64,000 bases of DNA from UBA1715 sp045599365. GTDB lineage: Bacteria > Bacteroidota > Bacteroidia > Bacteroidales > UBA1715. The DNA is taken from contig JAZRVS010000129.1 in the NCBI GenBank assembly GCA_045599365.1, forward strand, positions 4,119-68,118. The letters are read 5' to 3'. The translations under genes and the position numbers were made by a program. A model generated the notes under the pieces. The model did not search any database, was not told the origin of the DNA, and saw only the letters and a list, made by a program, of their open reading frames with translations. Shown in pieces: positions 14,921-23,516 of the stretch; position 1 is the first letter of the stretch, and each line of letters opens with the position of its first letter.

Positions 14921-15015
14921 GATATGGTTTTTCTCAACTTTCTTCCCATATCTTAAGTGAGAGCGATTCCCTCCTAAACCAAAATCGCTCTCACACCCAC
15001 TAAAAAGTTGAGAAA
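14921..15015 (+). ncRNA. structured leader or small RNA upstream of the polymerase operon
   Basis: Three perfect pairings: A, GATATGG (14921-14927) with CCATATC (14946-14952); B, 12 bp, 14930-14941 with 15004-15015; and C, GTGAGAGCGATT (14957-14968) with AATCGCTCTCAC (14983-14994). B starts inside the loop of A and closes around C, so A and B form either a pseudoknot or alternative folds. Hairpin C displays CCCTCCTAAACC in its loop, an anti-Shine-Dalgarno-like sequence. No known riboswitch is recognised. Confidence 0.6.
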
Positions 15016-15034
15016 TAAAGAAAGTGAGAATTAA

Positions 15035-15409
15035 ATGTTTAGCGAAGTAAAATCAAAGTTTGATATTGCCGACATAAAACGTAAGGTATATCGGTTATCT
15101 CGTTTTCCAGCAGATGTTGGAATTCATAAAGATTGTACTATATGTGAGTTTGATTTAATCGGTGATTATGCAATTTCTGTTGTGTTTAGGAACACAGAAG
15201 AAAAAGTCATTTCAAAAAGATTTCCTATGACAAAACTAGAAGATTTTTATGCGTTTTCAAGAAGTGTTGGTGTTACAATACAATTTGAAACGTTTGAAAG
15301 TTTTTCAAATGAAATTGAGAAAGCAAAAGAAATTTTAAAATTATTTGTTTTTGATGTTTATTGTGTTGATTGGGATATGATGGTTTTATCAAGGAGGATT
15401 AAATGCTAG
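15035..15409 (+). CDS. hypothetical protein preceding the DNA polymerase, 124 aa
   Basis: A soluble alpha/beta protein with two Cys (C34, C37 in KDCTICEFD) and no recognised domain. It is the first gene after the structured leader and overlaps the polymerase start by seven bases, so it may act with the polymerase. The ribosome-binding site is AAAGTGAG. Confidence 0.65.
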   Translation: MFSEVKSKFDIADIKRKVYRLSRFPADVGIHKDCTICEFDLIGDYAISVVFRNTEEKVISKRFPMTKLEDFYAFSRSVGVTIQFETFESFSNEIEKAKEILKLFVFDVYCVDWDMMVLSRRIKC

Positions 15410-17163
15410 TATATGACTTTGAAGTATTTAAAGAAGATTGGTTAGTTGTTATTGCAGATTTAGAAAAAGAAGAAGTGACAACAATAACTAATGACGCTGA
15501 CAAATTAAGAGCGTTTTATGAATTACATAAACACGATATTTGGATTGGTTTTAATTCAAGAAGTTACGACTCGTTTATTTTAAAAGGAATTCTTTGTGGT
15601 TACAATCCGTTCAAGATTTCTCAATTCATTATTGAAGACGGAAGAAAAGGCTTTGAGTTTTCAAAGGAATTCAATCAAATAAAATTTTTAAATTATGATT
15701 GTATGACAGGGTTCTTTGGATTAAAAACTTTGGAAGCGTTTATGGGAGATATGATTAAAGAGAGTGACGTTTCGTTCTTAATTGACAGAAAATTAACTGA
15801 AGAAGAACTTGAACAAACAAAGTTTTATTGTGAACACGATGTCAGAGAAACGATTAAAGTTTTTGCCAACAGGAAAGCAGATTTTGACGCATATCTTTCT
15901 ATTTTGGAAAAGTTTGATTTACCGATTGAAAATATCAGCAAAACAAAAGCACAATTATCGGCTATTGTTTTGGGAGCTAAACGACGTGAGTGTGAAGACG
16001 AGTGGGACATTCGCTTACCAGAAACACTTAAAATTGAAAAATACACACACGTTTGCGATTGGTTTTTGAACGAAGAAAATCACAACGATAACGCAAAGTT
16101 GGAAACAGAAATTGATGGCTGTCCACACGTAGTCGCTTGGGGTGGATTACACGGTGCTTTAAATAGATTTTCTTATAAATGTGAAGATGATGAAGTGCTT
16201 GTTATGGCTGACGTTGACCAGCTTTATCCGACAATTATGATTAAATATAATTTGTTGTCACGTGCAATTACAAAGAAAGATTTGTTTCCGAAAATTTTAG
16301 CAATCAGTTTGGAATTGAAAGCAAAAGGTTTGAAAGCACAACGTCTTCCTTATAAAGAAATTTGTAATATCACTTACGGAGCTATGGGTGACAAGTACAA
16401 TCCGATGTATGACCCACGAAATAAGAAACTTGTTTGTGTATTTGGTCAGTTGTTGATGATTGACTTGATTGAGAAAATTGAAGATTTCACGCAGTTAATT
16501 CAATCAAACACAGATGGTATTTTAATCAAAGTGAAGAAAGCTGATTTGCCGAGATTGAACGAAGAAATTGAAAAATGGCAAGATAGGGTAATGCTTCACA
16601 TGAGTAGTGACGACTATTTGAAAGTTATTCAAAGAGATGTCAATAACTACATTGTCGTTCCGTTTGGTGAATTGTACGATAAAAAAGGAAAGCCTCGTTG
16701 GAAAGCAAAAGGGGCAGTTGTAAAACAGTTGTCAAAATTGGACTATGATTTGCCGATTGTCAACGAAGCTGTTAAAATGTGGTTTTTAAAAGGAATTCCA
16801 CCTGAAAAAACGGTGTGGGATTGTGACGAACTGATTAAATTTCAAAACATTTTTAAATTAAGTTCGGCATATAAAGAAGCACGTATTGGTTGTTCTTTTA
16901 GAAAAGAGAAATCAAAAAACGTGTGGAACGAAGACGGAGAAATTTTGAAAGATAAAACTTTTCGGGTATTTGCTTCGTTAGGAGAAACAGGTGCTTTGTA
17001 CAAGAAAAAGGACAACAAAAATCCAGAGAAATTTGCTAATTGTCCAGACAACTGTTTCATTGAAAACGAATCCATAGTTGGAAAGTCTTGTTCTGAATAT
17101 CCGTTGTTAGATAAAAATTGGTATGTTGAATTGGCGAATGATAGAATTAGGAAATTTGTGTAA
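15403..17163 (+). CDS. family B DNA polymerase with 3'-5' exonuclease
   Basis: A replicative DNA polymerase. N-terminal DnaQ-like exonuclease: Exo I YDFEVF (D5, E7), Exo II GFNSRSYD (49-56) and Exo III YCEHDV (142-147). Polymerase palm: motif A ADVDQLYPTIM (269-279), motif B NITYGAMG (322-329) and motif C SNTDGI (368-373). The first Asp of the usual DTDS is Asn here and the second Asp is kept, a variant seen in some phage enzymes. At 586 aa it is short for family B, lacking the large N-terminal region. ATG 15403 is served by AAGGAGG. Confidence 0.88.
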   Translation: MLVYDFEVFKEDWLVVIADLEKEEVTTITNDADKLRAFYELHKHDIWIGFNSRSYDSFILKGILCGYNPFKISQFIIEDGRKGFEFSKEFNQIKFLNYDCMTGFFGLKTLEAFMGDMIKESDVSFLIDRKLTEEELEQTKFYCEHDVRETIKVFANRKADFDAYLSILEKFDLPIENISKTKAQLSAIVLGAKRRECEDEWDIRLPETLKIEKYTHVCDWFLNEENHNDNAKLETEIDGCPHVVAWGGLHGALNRFSYKCEDDEVLVMADVDQLYPTIMIKYNLLSRAITKKDLFPKILAISLELKAKGLKAQRLPYKEICNITYGAMGDKYNPMYDPRNKKLVCVFGQLLMIDLIEKIEDFTQLIQSNTDGILIKVKKADLPRLNEEIEKWQDRVMLHMSSDDYLKVIQRDVNNYIVVPFGELYDKKGKPRWKAKGAVVKQLSKLDYDLPIVNEAVKMWFLKGIPPEKTVWDCDELIKFQNIFKLSSAYKEARIGCSFRKEKSKNVWNEDGEILKDKTFRVFASLGETGALYKKKDNKNPEKFANCPDNCFIENESIVGKSCSEYPLLDKNWYVELANDRIRKFV

Positions 17164-17585
17164 TGGATAAATACGAAAAAGCAGTTTATAATTATTTTAA
17201 CGAGAAATCTAAATCAAGCGTTTGTTTCAGATTTCAAGATGCATTAGACGCAAGCAAAGCTTCTGGAGTTATCGGAAAGGGACGCTTGGCGTTTATGAAA
17301 AAGAATCCAAGTGATTTGCTTGTTTGTGACAATGGAGATATGTTTTTTGCAGAGGTGAAACACACATCTGGAATTAAGGGAGTTACAAACTCATTGTTTG
17401 AAGAACAACGAGTCGCACGAGATAGAGTATTACAATCGAGTGGTAAATATTTTTATTTTATTTATTCAACGAACATAAATATGTGGTACAAAGTTCCAGG
17501 TGCTTTTATCAGAGATAATCCAAATGCAAAATGGAAAGAATTGGGACAATTTTTAATTGATTATATTCCAGCAGTTTATTTATAG
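17163..17585 (+). CDS. PD-(D/E)XK nuclease, Holliday-junction-resolvase-like
   Basis: The core SDLLVCDNGDMFFAEVKHTS places D51, E64 and K66 in the PD-(D/E)XK arrangement, with a following helix (EEQRVARDRVLQSSG). The 140-aa size and layout resemble RecU/Hjc-like resolvases. ATG 17163 overlaps the last base of the polymerase stop. Position next to polymerase, SbcC and SbcD suggests processing of replication or recombination branches before packaging. Confidence 0.75.
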   Translation: MDKYEKAVYNYFNEKSKSSVCFRFQDALDASKASGVIGKGRLAFMKKNPSDLLVCDNGDMFFAEVKHTSGIKGVTNSLFEEQRVARDRVLQSSGKYFYFIYSTNINMWYKVPGAFIRDNPNAKWKELGQFLIDYIPAVYL

Positions 17586-17594
17586 GAGTTTAAA

Positions 17595-17840
17595 ATGAAG
17601 TTTATTTTATTTTCGGCAAGTTGGTGTTGCAAGTGTCAATCATTGAAAAGAGAATTAGAAAAACATAGCGATATGAAAATAACAAAGTATGATGTTGACG
17701 AATGTTCAAACGAAATGCTTGACAAGTACGATGTAAATGAGTTACCATTGTTAATAGCAATTAAAAACGATAAAGAAGTTGCTCGCTATGATGAACGTGG
17801 TGGGAACTTGGACAGTTGGCTAAAGTTTATTGAGTGGTAG
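17595..17840 (+). CDS. thioredoxin-like protein
   Basis: A minimal thioredoxin/glutaredoxin fold: active-site ASWCCKC (C11-x-x-C14) after the first strand, and the cis-proline NELPLLIA (P51). At 81 aa it is shorter than bacterial thioredoxin, as phage thioredoxins often are. AGGAG precedes ATG 17595. The next gene encodes a possible reductase partner. Roles might be reduction of ribonucleotide reductase or a polymerase accessory, but no reductase large subunit is in view. Confidence 0.82.
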   Translation: MKFILFSASWCCKCQSLKRELEKHSDMKITKYDVDECSNEMLDKYDVNELPLLIAIKNDKEVARYDERGGNLDSWLKFIEW

Positions 17841-17848
17841 GAGTACAA

Positions 17849-18070
17849 ATGGAATTAAAAGAACAAATGCTTAAAATCTGTGCAACAGCAGGATTTGAGC
17901 CAACTGACAACATTGATAGAATTGTCAGATTAAAAGAACGATTTGGAATTGGGTTACGTTGTCCTTGTGATAAAGATAATCCAGCACGTTTTTGCATTAG
18001 CGAACAATGTGCAAACGATATAAAAAACGACGGTAGATGTCATTGTGGTTGCTACCGTAAAAAGAGTTAG
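17849..18070 (+). CDS. ferredoxin:thioredoxin reductase catalytic-like protein
   Basis: The cysteine pattern CPC (38-40), RFC (C49), C54, then CHCGC (C64, C66, C68) resembles the 4Fe-4S plus redox-disulfide site of the FTR catalytic chain (CPC...CPC...CHC), with the middle pair spaced CxxxxC. At 73 aa it is a stripped-down version. FTR passes electrons from ferredoxin to thioredoxin, and the gene directly upstream encodes a thioredoxin. ATG 17849 (AGGAG eight bases upstream) is preferred to GTG 17834. The pairing as a working redox unit is inferred. Confidence 0.7.
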   Translation: MELKEQMLKICATAGFEPTDNIDRIVRLKERFGIGLRCPCDKDNPARFCISEQCANDIKNDGRCHCGCYRKKS

Positions 18071-18176
18071 GAAGGCAAATCCCCCAAATGGCTAGTCGGT
18101 GGGTCGTAAGATACAATGCTCAAGGTCTTGTCTTCCTTTGCTTATGCATATTTGCCTTAATTGTATCAACACCGAC
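18070..18176 (+). ncRNA. candidate pseudoknotted RNA element
   Basis: Between the FTR-like gene and the gene at 18203 three perfect pairings interlock: A, AAGGCAAAT (18072-18080) with ATTTGCCTT (18150-18158); B, GTCGGTG (18095-18101) with CACCGAC (18170-18176); and C, GATACAAT (18110-18117) with ATTGTATC (18160-18167). B encloses C, and A crosses both, which is pseudoknot topology. The element ends just before the AAAGAAAGGA ribosome-binding site of the next gene. I see no match to a known riboswitch. Confidence 0.55.
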
Positions 18177-18202
18177 ATTTTAAAAGAAAGGAATTTAATG
18201 TT

Positions 18203-18385
18203 ATGAAAATGATAGCTATTAAAAAAGGAAACAAAACAACGTATAAGTTTGTGCCAGACGATTATGTTGAAGAAGAAGGGGAAACAAAAGACATTCCACA
18301 ACGTGATTTGACGACAACTGATTGCAACCAGTTGTATTTTGAAATGTCAAAAGAAGATTTTGAGAAAATATTTAGGAGCATTTAA
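18203..18385 (+). CDS. hypothetical protein, 60 aa
   Basis: ATG 18203 is chosen because AAAGAAAGGA lies ten bases upstream. A two-codon ORF (ATG TTA TGA, 18198-18206) overlaps the start and might influence initiation. The protein has basic strands (MIAIKKGNKTTYKFVPDDY) and a C-terminal acidic helix. It ends at the SbcD start, so it is coupled to the recombination genes. Function unknown. Confidence 0.6.
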   Translation: MKMIAIKKGNKTTYKFVPDDYVEEEGETKDIPQRDLTTTDCNQLYFEMSKEDFEKIFRSI

Positions 18386-19275
18386 TGTTAGAAAAAGTAA
18401 AGTTGATTGGGGACACGCACTTCGGAAAGGTTTTTAAAACAGGAGTGCCTTACGAAAGACGTGGCGAAATTGAAGAAAAGTTTTATGAGAAATTTGAAAA
18501 AGAGTTAAACGGTTCAGAGGAGTATGTAATTCATCTCGGAGATTTGTTTGACAACGTTGTTGTTTCTTTTGGAACTATTTTGCGAGTTTATAATCTGATT
18601 AAAAATGCAAGTAATTCAAATAAAAGATTTTATTTCATTCGTGGAAATCACGATTCGCAAAGAAATAGTTTAGAAACGTCAGCTTTTGATATTTTGTCGG
18701 TAATGTTTTTGAACAATTTAAATGTGAATTTTGTTACAGATTATTTTTATATTTCAGATATAAAATCACTTCTTATTGGCTGGGATTATCACAACGACAA
18801 TTCGGAAAAAATTGAAGAAATAATTAAAGAAGAAAAACCAGATTTTGTTTTAGGTCACTTTGACGAAGTTTTGCCAGATTATTTATTTTCTTATACTGGA
18901 AAAGTTTATTCTGGACACATTCATAACGCACACAAATCTGGAAATACAACTTATGTTGGCAGTTTGTTGCCACTTGCTTTCGGGGAAGAAAGTGACGATT
19001 CGCTTATGATGACACTCACGTTAGACGAATTTCTTTCAAAGAGAGAAGATGAAATCAAAGACAAACGAATTCGTGTTGTGTTAAAAGAAGGTGAAACTTT
19101 GCAAAACGTGAGAAATTGTTTGCAACTCGTTTTACAAAACGTGAAAAAAGAAGAAAATGTAAAATTAGATGTTGAAATGGATTCTTTTGATATGCGACAA
19201 CTTTTCAAAGAAGAATTGCCAGAAGAAATTTTTGAAGAAATGTATAACGAATATGTGGGGTTACTGGAATGCTAA
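18385..19275 (+). CDS. SbcD/Mre11-like nuclease (T4 gp47 type)
   Basis: A calcineurin-like metallophosphoesterase with all phosphoesterase motifs: GDTHFG (9-14), GDLFDN (52-57), GNHD (87-90), GHFDE (157-161) and GHIH (177-180). With its partner it forms an SbcCD/gp46-47 complex that processes DNA ends and hairpins, supports recombination and may degrade host DNA. At 296 aa it is close to T4 gp47. The next gene starts inside its end, the usual arrangement. Confidence 0.9.
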   Translation: MLEKVKLIGDTHFGKVFKTGVPYERRGEIEEKFYEKFEKELNGSEEYVIHLGDLFDNVVVSFGTILRVYNLIKNASNSNKRFYFIRGNHDSQRNSLETSAFDILSVMFLNNLNVNFVTDYFYISDIKSLLIGWDYHNDNSEKIEEIIKEEKPDFVLGHFDEVLPDYLFSYTGKVYSGHIHNAHKSGNTTYVGSLLPLAFGEESDDSLMMTLTLDEFLSKREDEIKDKRIRVVLKEGETLQNVRNCLQLVLQNVKKEENVKLDVEMDSFDMRQLFKEELPEEIFEEMYNEYVGLLEC

Positions 19276-21068
19276 ATAAATTATCAGTTACAAACGGAGT
19301 TAAGGGGAATCTGGATTTAGATTTTCATAAAGGTGTGACAATCATTCAAGGTGAAAACGGCAAAGGCAAATCATTAGTTCAAGAATACATTAGATTTGCT
19401 TTGTTTGGAACAAGTGCTTTACGTGGAAAAGCAAGTGAATATCCAAAACAAATGTCTGTCACATTGACTTTTACAATAAATGACAATGAACATATCATTA
19501 AACGAACATTAAATGATTGTTATTTTGACAACACCGTTGTTGGAACGACAGCTTGTAACAAAGCAATTGTTAAATTACTTGGCTATGATTTATCAATTTT
19601 TGATATGGGAAATTGTGCTAAACAATTTGAAATTACAAAATTAGGTGAAATGAAACCGACAGAAAGAAAGCAGGCAGTTGATAAGTTAATTGGCATTGAT
19701 TGTATTGAAAAACTTGAAAAGAAAGTAAAAGAAAAATTGCAAGCTGTTAACGGAGCTTTGTCAGTTATCCCTGATATTTTGAGAGAACCACAATTTCCAG
19801 AATTAGGATATGTTCCAGAATTAGATATGGAACGAGAATTACGCTTAATCACACAACAAGAAATGATGATTTCAGAAATCAATAAAATGAAATCACAGGG
19901 TGTTGAAAAATGTGACGAGCCGATTAAACCGAACGGCACTTACGAAAAAGCAGTCCTAAAGAAAAGTTTATATGACGAATTGAAAAATATCGTTGTTGAA
20001 GAAATTTCTGATGAATATAATTCTGCCGAAAAAATTTACGATTTAATTAGCAAACGTCAAGCGTGGGATAACTTCGGAGAAATCCCAGAAGAGCCTTCAA
20101 TGACATTAGAAGAAATCTCACAAGAAGAAAAGAAATGGTCAGATTGGAACGCTTGGCAAAATTCAAAGAAAGCAACTTGTCCCGATTGTGGAAAAGTGTT
20201 TTCATTGACAGGTGTTGAAGAATGTGAAAAACCGACTTATGATTTGTCTTATTTGAGAAATCAAAAAGAGTTAATTCAAAAGTTAGAAAGAATGCCGAAG
20301 TTTGAAAAGCCATACGAAACTGTTTCTGAATTAAACAAAAAGCTTTCTGATTTAACAAAGTTTTTGAATTACAAATCAAAAAAAGAAGAATTAGAAAAAC
20401 TTGAAGATGAAACTTCGGTTGAAAATTGGGACACATACAACTCTGATTTAATTAAATATAAGAAATACTTGGAATTAGAAAATCTTGTAAATGTTTTATT
20501 GAATAGCGAACACCCTGCGTTAAACCGAAATCTTTATAATAAATATCAGCAAACGATTTTGGAAAATAAAGTAAAACAAGAAAATTATGAAAGAGAATTG
20601 TCCGACTACAAAACAAAAATTAAAATAAAAGAAACTTATGAAAAACAGAAAAAGTTATACACAGAAACTTTGGAAGGGCTTAAACGAATTAAATTACGTG
20701 TAAAATCAACGATAACGCCGAGTTTATCACGAGTCGCAAGTGAAATTTCTTCTGATATGACAGACGGAGTTGTGTCAAAAGTTGAAATTAGCGAAAGTTT
20801 TGAAATAACAGTTAATGGAAAATCAATCGGTTTGCTATCTGGAAGTGAAAAAGCAGTTGCTAATTTGGCGATTCGTTTAGCATTGGGTCGCATTTTGACA
20901 CACAAAGTTTTAAACATTTTCATTGGTGACGAAATTGACGCAAGTATGGACGACGAAAGAGCGTTGCTTGTTTCAAAATCATTACACAAACTTGCTTCAC
21001 AAATTGACCAAGTTATCTTGATTTCGCATAAAAAAGTTGAAGGCGATTACATTATAACAATTCGTTAG
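19269..21068 (+). CDS. SbcC/Rad50-like ATPase (T4 gp46 type)
   Basis: SMC-like ATPase. Walker A GENGKGKS (28-35) and the ABC signature LLSGSEKAVANLAIR near residue 520 with Walker B IFIGDEIDAS near 550 flank coiled coils; a CPDC zinc hook lies near residue 304. At 599 aa it has short arms, like T4 gp46. It overlaps SbcD by seven bases and its stop overlaps the convergent fibre gene by four bases, where plus- and minus-strand blocks meet. No terminator is visible at that junction. Confidence 0.9.
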   Translation: MLNKLSVTNGVKGNLDLDFHKGVTIIQGENGKGKSLVQEYIRFALFGTSALRGKASEYPKQMSVTLTFTINDNEHIIKRTLNDCYFDNTVVGTTACNKAIVKLLGYDLSIFDMGNCAKQFEITKLGEMKPTERKQAVDKLIGIDCIEKLEKKVKEKLQAVNGALSVIPDILREPQFPELGYVPELDMERELRLITQQEMMISEINKMKSQGVEKCDEPIKPNGTYEKAVLKKSLYDELKNIVVEEISDEYNSAEKIYDLISKRQAWDNFGEIPEEPSMTLEEISQEEKKWSDWNAWQNSKKATCPDCGKVFSLTGVEECEKPTYDLSYLRNQKELIQKLERMPKFEKPYETVSELNKKLSDLTKFLNYKSKKEELEKLEDETSVENWDTYNSDLIKYKKYLELENLVNVLLNSEHPALNRNLYNKYQQTILENKVKQENYERELSDYKTKIKIKETYEKQKKLYTETLEGLKRIKLRVKSTITPSLSRVASEISSDMTDGVVSKVEISESFEITVNGKSIGLLSGSEKAVANLAIRLALGRILTHKVLNIFIGDEIDASMDDERALLVSKSLHKLASQIDQVILISHKKVEGDYIITIR

Positions 21069-22519
21069 ATTTTTATATAAAATGTAACGTTTGTGTAAAA
21101 GTTATAACTGTTAATATTATTTGCGTTGCTACTGCTGGATTGTGGTAAATAAGGTCCTTGATATTGAATCTTGACATAGCCATTTCCAGCAGTTCCAACT
21201 GCTGGATTTCCAGAATAAGTTGCTGCCCAAGAACCAGCTCCATATCCACCATAAACAGATGCTCCACCATCAAAATGTAAACCTGCTTCTTTGTAAGCGT
21301 TTGCGCCACCACCTACGTTTCCATTTATGTTTGTTGTAACATAACTTGCAGATGTGTTCAATATAACAGTACCACCTGTTCCAACAAAGAAATTCAAATT
21401 ATTCAAATCACGAGCTCCACCAAAGCCACGTGTTCCACCAGTGCAACTAATTAGATTTCCAATTGAGCTTGTTCCACCGTCAGTTGAACGACACGTTCCG
21501 TCGCCACTTGAATTTGAAGCTCCACCTTCTCCAACGACAACTTGATATTGTCCAGCTGGAATATAAATCGTCCCAACAAAAGCAGCTCCAGAGCCACCTG
21601 CAGCACAACCGTTCCACCAGTGAGAATAGTTACGAGAGAAAGCATAACTTCCACCACCTCCACCAACTACTTGAACGTAATAATAACCAGAAGTAGCGAT
21701 GTCTAATGTATAAGTTCCACTTGCACTGTTGCTTTCAAATAAAACTGTTCCAGGTGTGTTTGAAAAATAACTTGGGGAATCTGGAATACGCATTCTGCAA
21801 GAATTATCCCAATCTGCAGAAGCTGTCGTTTTAGTTATTTGAACACCTTTTGTGGAATAAAGAGGCAAATTCGGATTTTTCCAAAGCGTTTCAAAAAGAG
21901 ATTTATATGAGTTTCCAATATAAGTTGCTCCAGATGTTGAATTTCCACAAGTTAAATTTGTAGCTAATTTAAGAAAACCGTTTTTTCCATTTTTATTGAA
22001 ACTTGTGCAAATATCTCCAGACTTAAAAGGAGCGTCTGTGATTAAAGATGAAACAAACTTGTCTTGAGTTATGCTTCTATTTTCAAGCTCGTTTATTGAA
22101 ATTGAATTTTTCTTTGACAAACCTTTTAAGCCTAATGTGTTATACAAATTGGTGGTTTGCATTAACGTATTTTTAAAATAGTCGGTGAAAGTTTTTACAA
22201 TTCCGTTTGAAACAAAACATTGTGTTGTAATTCTTGGCGAACCAAATGTTGACAAGTTTTGATTTAATGGTTGAAATCGTCCTTCAATTTGATTTCTTGT
22301 CAGATAACCAGACGAGTAATCAATTAAAAGTTTCCATTGAGCATTTGAAGAAAAATAAAGCTTTTTTTGTGATACATTGTTCCAACACCAGCCTTCTTCT
22401 GCATTTTGTGGAGCTGTGTCACCTGACATTAAAGTCATAGCTGTCAAATCACGATTTAACAGAGCAATCAAACCTTCGTCAATATAATCTGTTGAAACAA
22501 GTGATTTGAAACTTTGCAT
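21065..22519 (-). CDS. tail fibre with glycine-rich tip domain, 484 aa
   Basis: ATG at 22519 follows AAGGATAAAATTATA. The N-terminal third resembles the neighbouring fibre gene (LLIDYSSGYLTRNQIEGRFQ, QPLNQNLS). The C-terminal ~200 residues are rich in GGGGS and GG segments (VQVVGGGGGSYAFSR, AAGGSGAAFVGTIYI). Glycine-rich sandwich tips of this type occur in receptor-binding adhesins such as the T2/S16-type gp38. It is probably the distal receptor-binding fibre of the 21-23.5 kb locus. Confidence 0.75.
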   Translation of the reverse strand: MQSFKSLVSTDYIDEGLIALLNRDLTAMTLMSGDTAPQNAEEGWCWNNVSQKKLYFSSNAQWKLLIDYSSGYLTRNQIEGRFQPLNQNLSTFGSPRITTQCFVSNGIVKTFTDYFKNTLMQTTNLYNTLGLKGLSKKNSISINELENRSITQDKFVSSLITDAPFKSGDICTSFNKNGKNGFLKLATNLTCGNSTSGATYIGNSYKSLFETLWKNPNLPLYSTKGVQITKTTASADWDNSCRMRIPDSPSYFSNTPGTVLFESNSASGTYTLDIATSGYYYVQVVGGGGGSYAFSRNYSHWWNGCAAGGSGAAFVGTIYIPAGQYQVVVGEGGASNSSGDGTCRSTDGGTSSIGNLISCTGGTRGFGGARDLNNLNFFVGTGGTVILNTSASYVTTNINGNVGGGANAYKEAGLHFDGGASVYGGYGAGSWAATYSGNPAVGTAGNGYVKIQYQGPYLPQSSSSNANNINSYNFYTNVTFYIKI

Positions 22520-23325
22520 TATAATTTTATCCTTAAATAACAATTATTTAAAAGTGAAGCACGAGTCGGAAACTTCAACACTTTTCCACCACTCCAATCT
22601 GCGTCAGCTGAAGAACCCTTGCTTGGAGTAATTGTTACGCCAGAAAGTGACCACGCCATTTTAAAAAGATTTTGTGCGTTTGCGTTTTTATATTGAGCTG
22701 ACGAATTTGTGTTTCCTATTGTGTAATCGTAGTTGACCCAACCTGTTTCAACTGTCGGATTTGATGTTTCTTTTATATCGCCAGTTGTAAAAATTTCAGA
22801 TGTTGTAACTGGAGTGAAAGCCAACTTATCAACGGTGATTGTATTGCTGTTTATGTCAGCGTTTGAAATAGTGTCTTTTAAAGCAAGTGAACCAAGACCG
22901 AGTAAAGAACGAACAGCAGCTGCGTTTGAAGCCGTTAATAAAGAATTTCCTAATTGTGTCAATGTGATAGTTGACATTTCGTTTGATTTTACGAAATATG
23001 GTATTTTATTTTGTCCGTCTGAAATAGCAGATAAAGCAGTTAAATTTGAGTTTAATGGTTGATAACCGTTTTCAACTTGTGGTTTTGTTAGAACACCCGA
23101 TGAATAATCAAGAACAAGAGTCCAAGTAACTGGATTTAATGACGTTAATGTATAAATCGCTTTTAAATCAGTGCGATTTACAATTCGTCCAATCATATTT
23201 TCAGTTAATTTTTGAGGAAAAGTCGTTCCAGAAGAACAAGAGAGGACAGTTTCATCTCTATTTAAAAGAGGTGATAAACTGTCCTTAATTGTCATATTTA
23301 ATGTGACACTCTCAAAATTATCCAT
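22519..23325 (-). CDS. tail fibre protein, paralogue lacking the glycine-rich tip, 268 aa
   Basis: The motif ALSAISDGQNKIPYFVKSNE with LTQLGNSLLTASNAAAVRSL and LGLGSLALKD is the widespread 'L.ala..dgnklpYftG ... fg.sLL...a.aaR..Lgl' segment of tail fibres. It is homologous to the N-terminal part of the downstream fibre. Its stop shares one base with the next start (TAATG), so the two are translationally coupled. It could form the shaft, or be an alternative fibre. Confidence 0.75.
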   Translation of the reverse strand: MDNFESVTLNMTIKDSLSPLLNRDETVLSCSSGTTFPQKLTENMIGRIVNRTDLKAIYTLTSLNPVTWTLVLDYSSGVLTKPQVENGYQPLNSNLTALSAISDGQNKIPYFVKSNEMSTITLTQLGNSLLTASNAAAVRSLLGLGSLALKDTISNADINSNTITVDKLAFTPVTTSEIFTTGDIKETSNPTVETGWVNYDYTIGNTNSSAQYKNANAQNLFKMAWSLSGVTITPSKGSSADADWSGGKVLKFPTRASLLNNCYLRIKL

Positions 23326-23494
23326 TTTTGTTCCTTGATGTCACAGAAAATTTTTCTAACCAAATTTGACATTTGCCAATAAAAGCATCGTCTTTTGGAG
23401 TAGGAGTTAATTTAGCAATAAAAGTTGCGAATACGACAAGCCCACCTAAAGCTGTCAATAAATCGTCTGAATAAGAAATAATTGTATCAAACAT
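23318..23494 (-). CDS. holin-like small membrane protein, 58 aa
   Basis: ATG 23494 (after AGGTGTGAG) gives one membrane helix (LTALGGLVVFATFIAKL) followed by TPTPKDDAFIGKCQIWLEKF. The LTPTPKDDxxxGK signature is shared by many small phage membrane proteins annotated as holins or holin-like. It is first in the minus-strand fibre operon, apart from the lysis genes at 30.4-31.2 kb, so the lysis role is uncertain. Confidence 0.6.
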   Translation of the reverse strand: MFDTIISYSDDLLTALGGLVVFATFIAKLTPTPKDDAFIGKCQIWLEKFSVTSRNKNG

Positions 23495-23516
23495 CTCACA
23501 CCTGCCTTTCAAAATC

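Noticed and set aside
18070..18137. tRNA-like segment: GGAAGGC and GTCTTCC could form a 7-bp acceptor stem
   Set aside because: No T-arm with a TTC-type loop, no plausible anticodon stem and only ~68 bases; the three interlocking helices explain the region better.
20047..20436. 129-aa minus-strand open frame
   Set aside because: Lies entirely antisense within the SbcC-like gene, low-complexity composition, no start signal.
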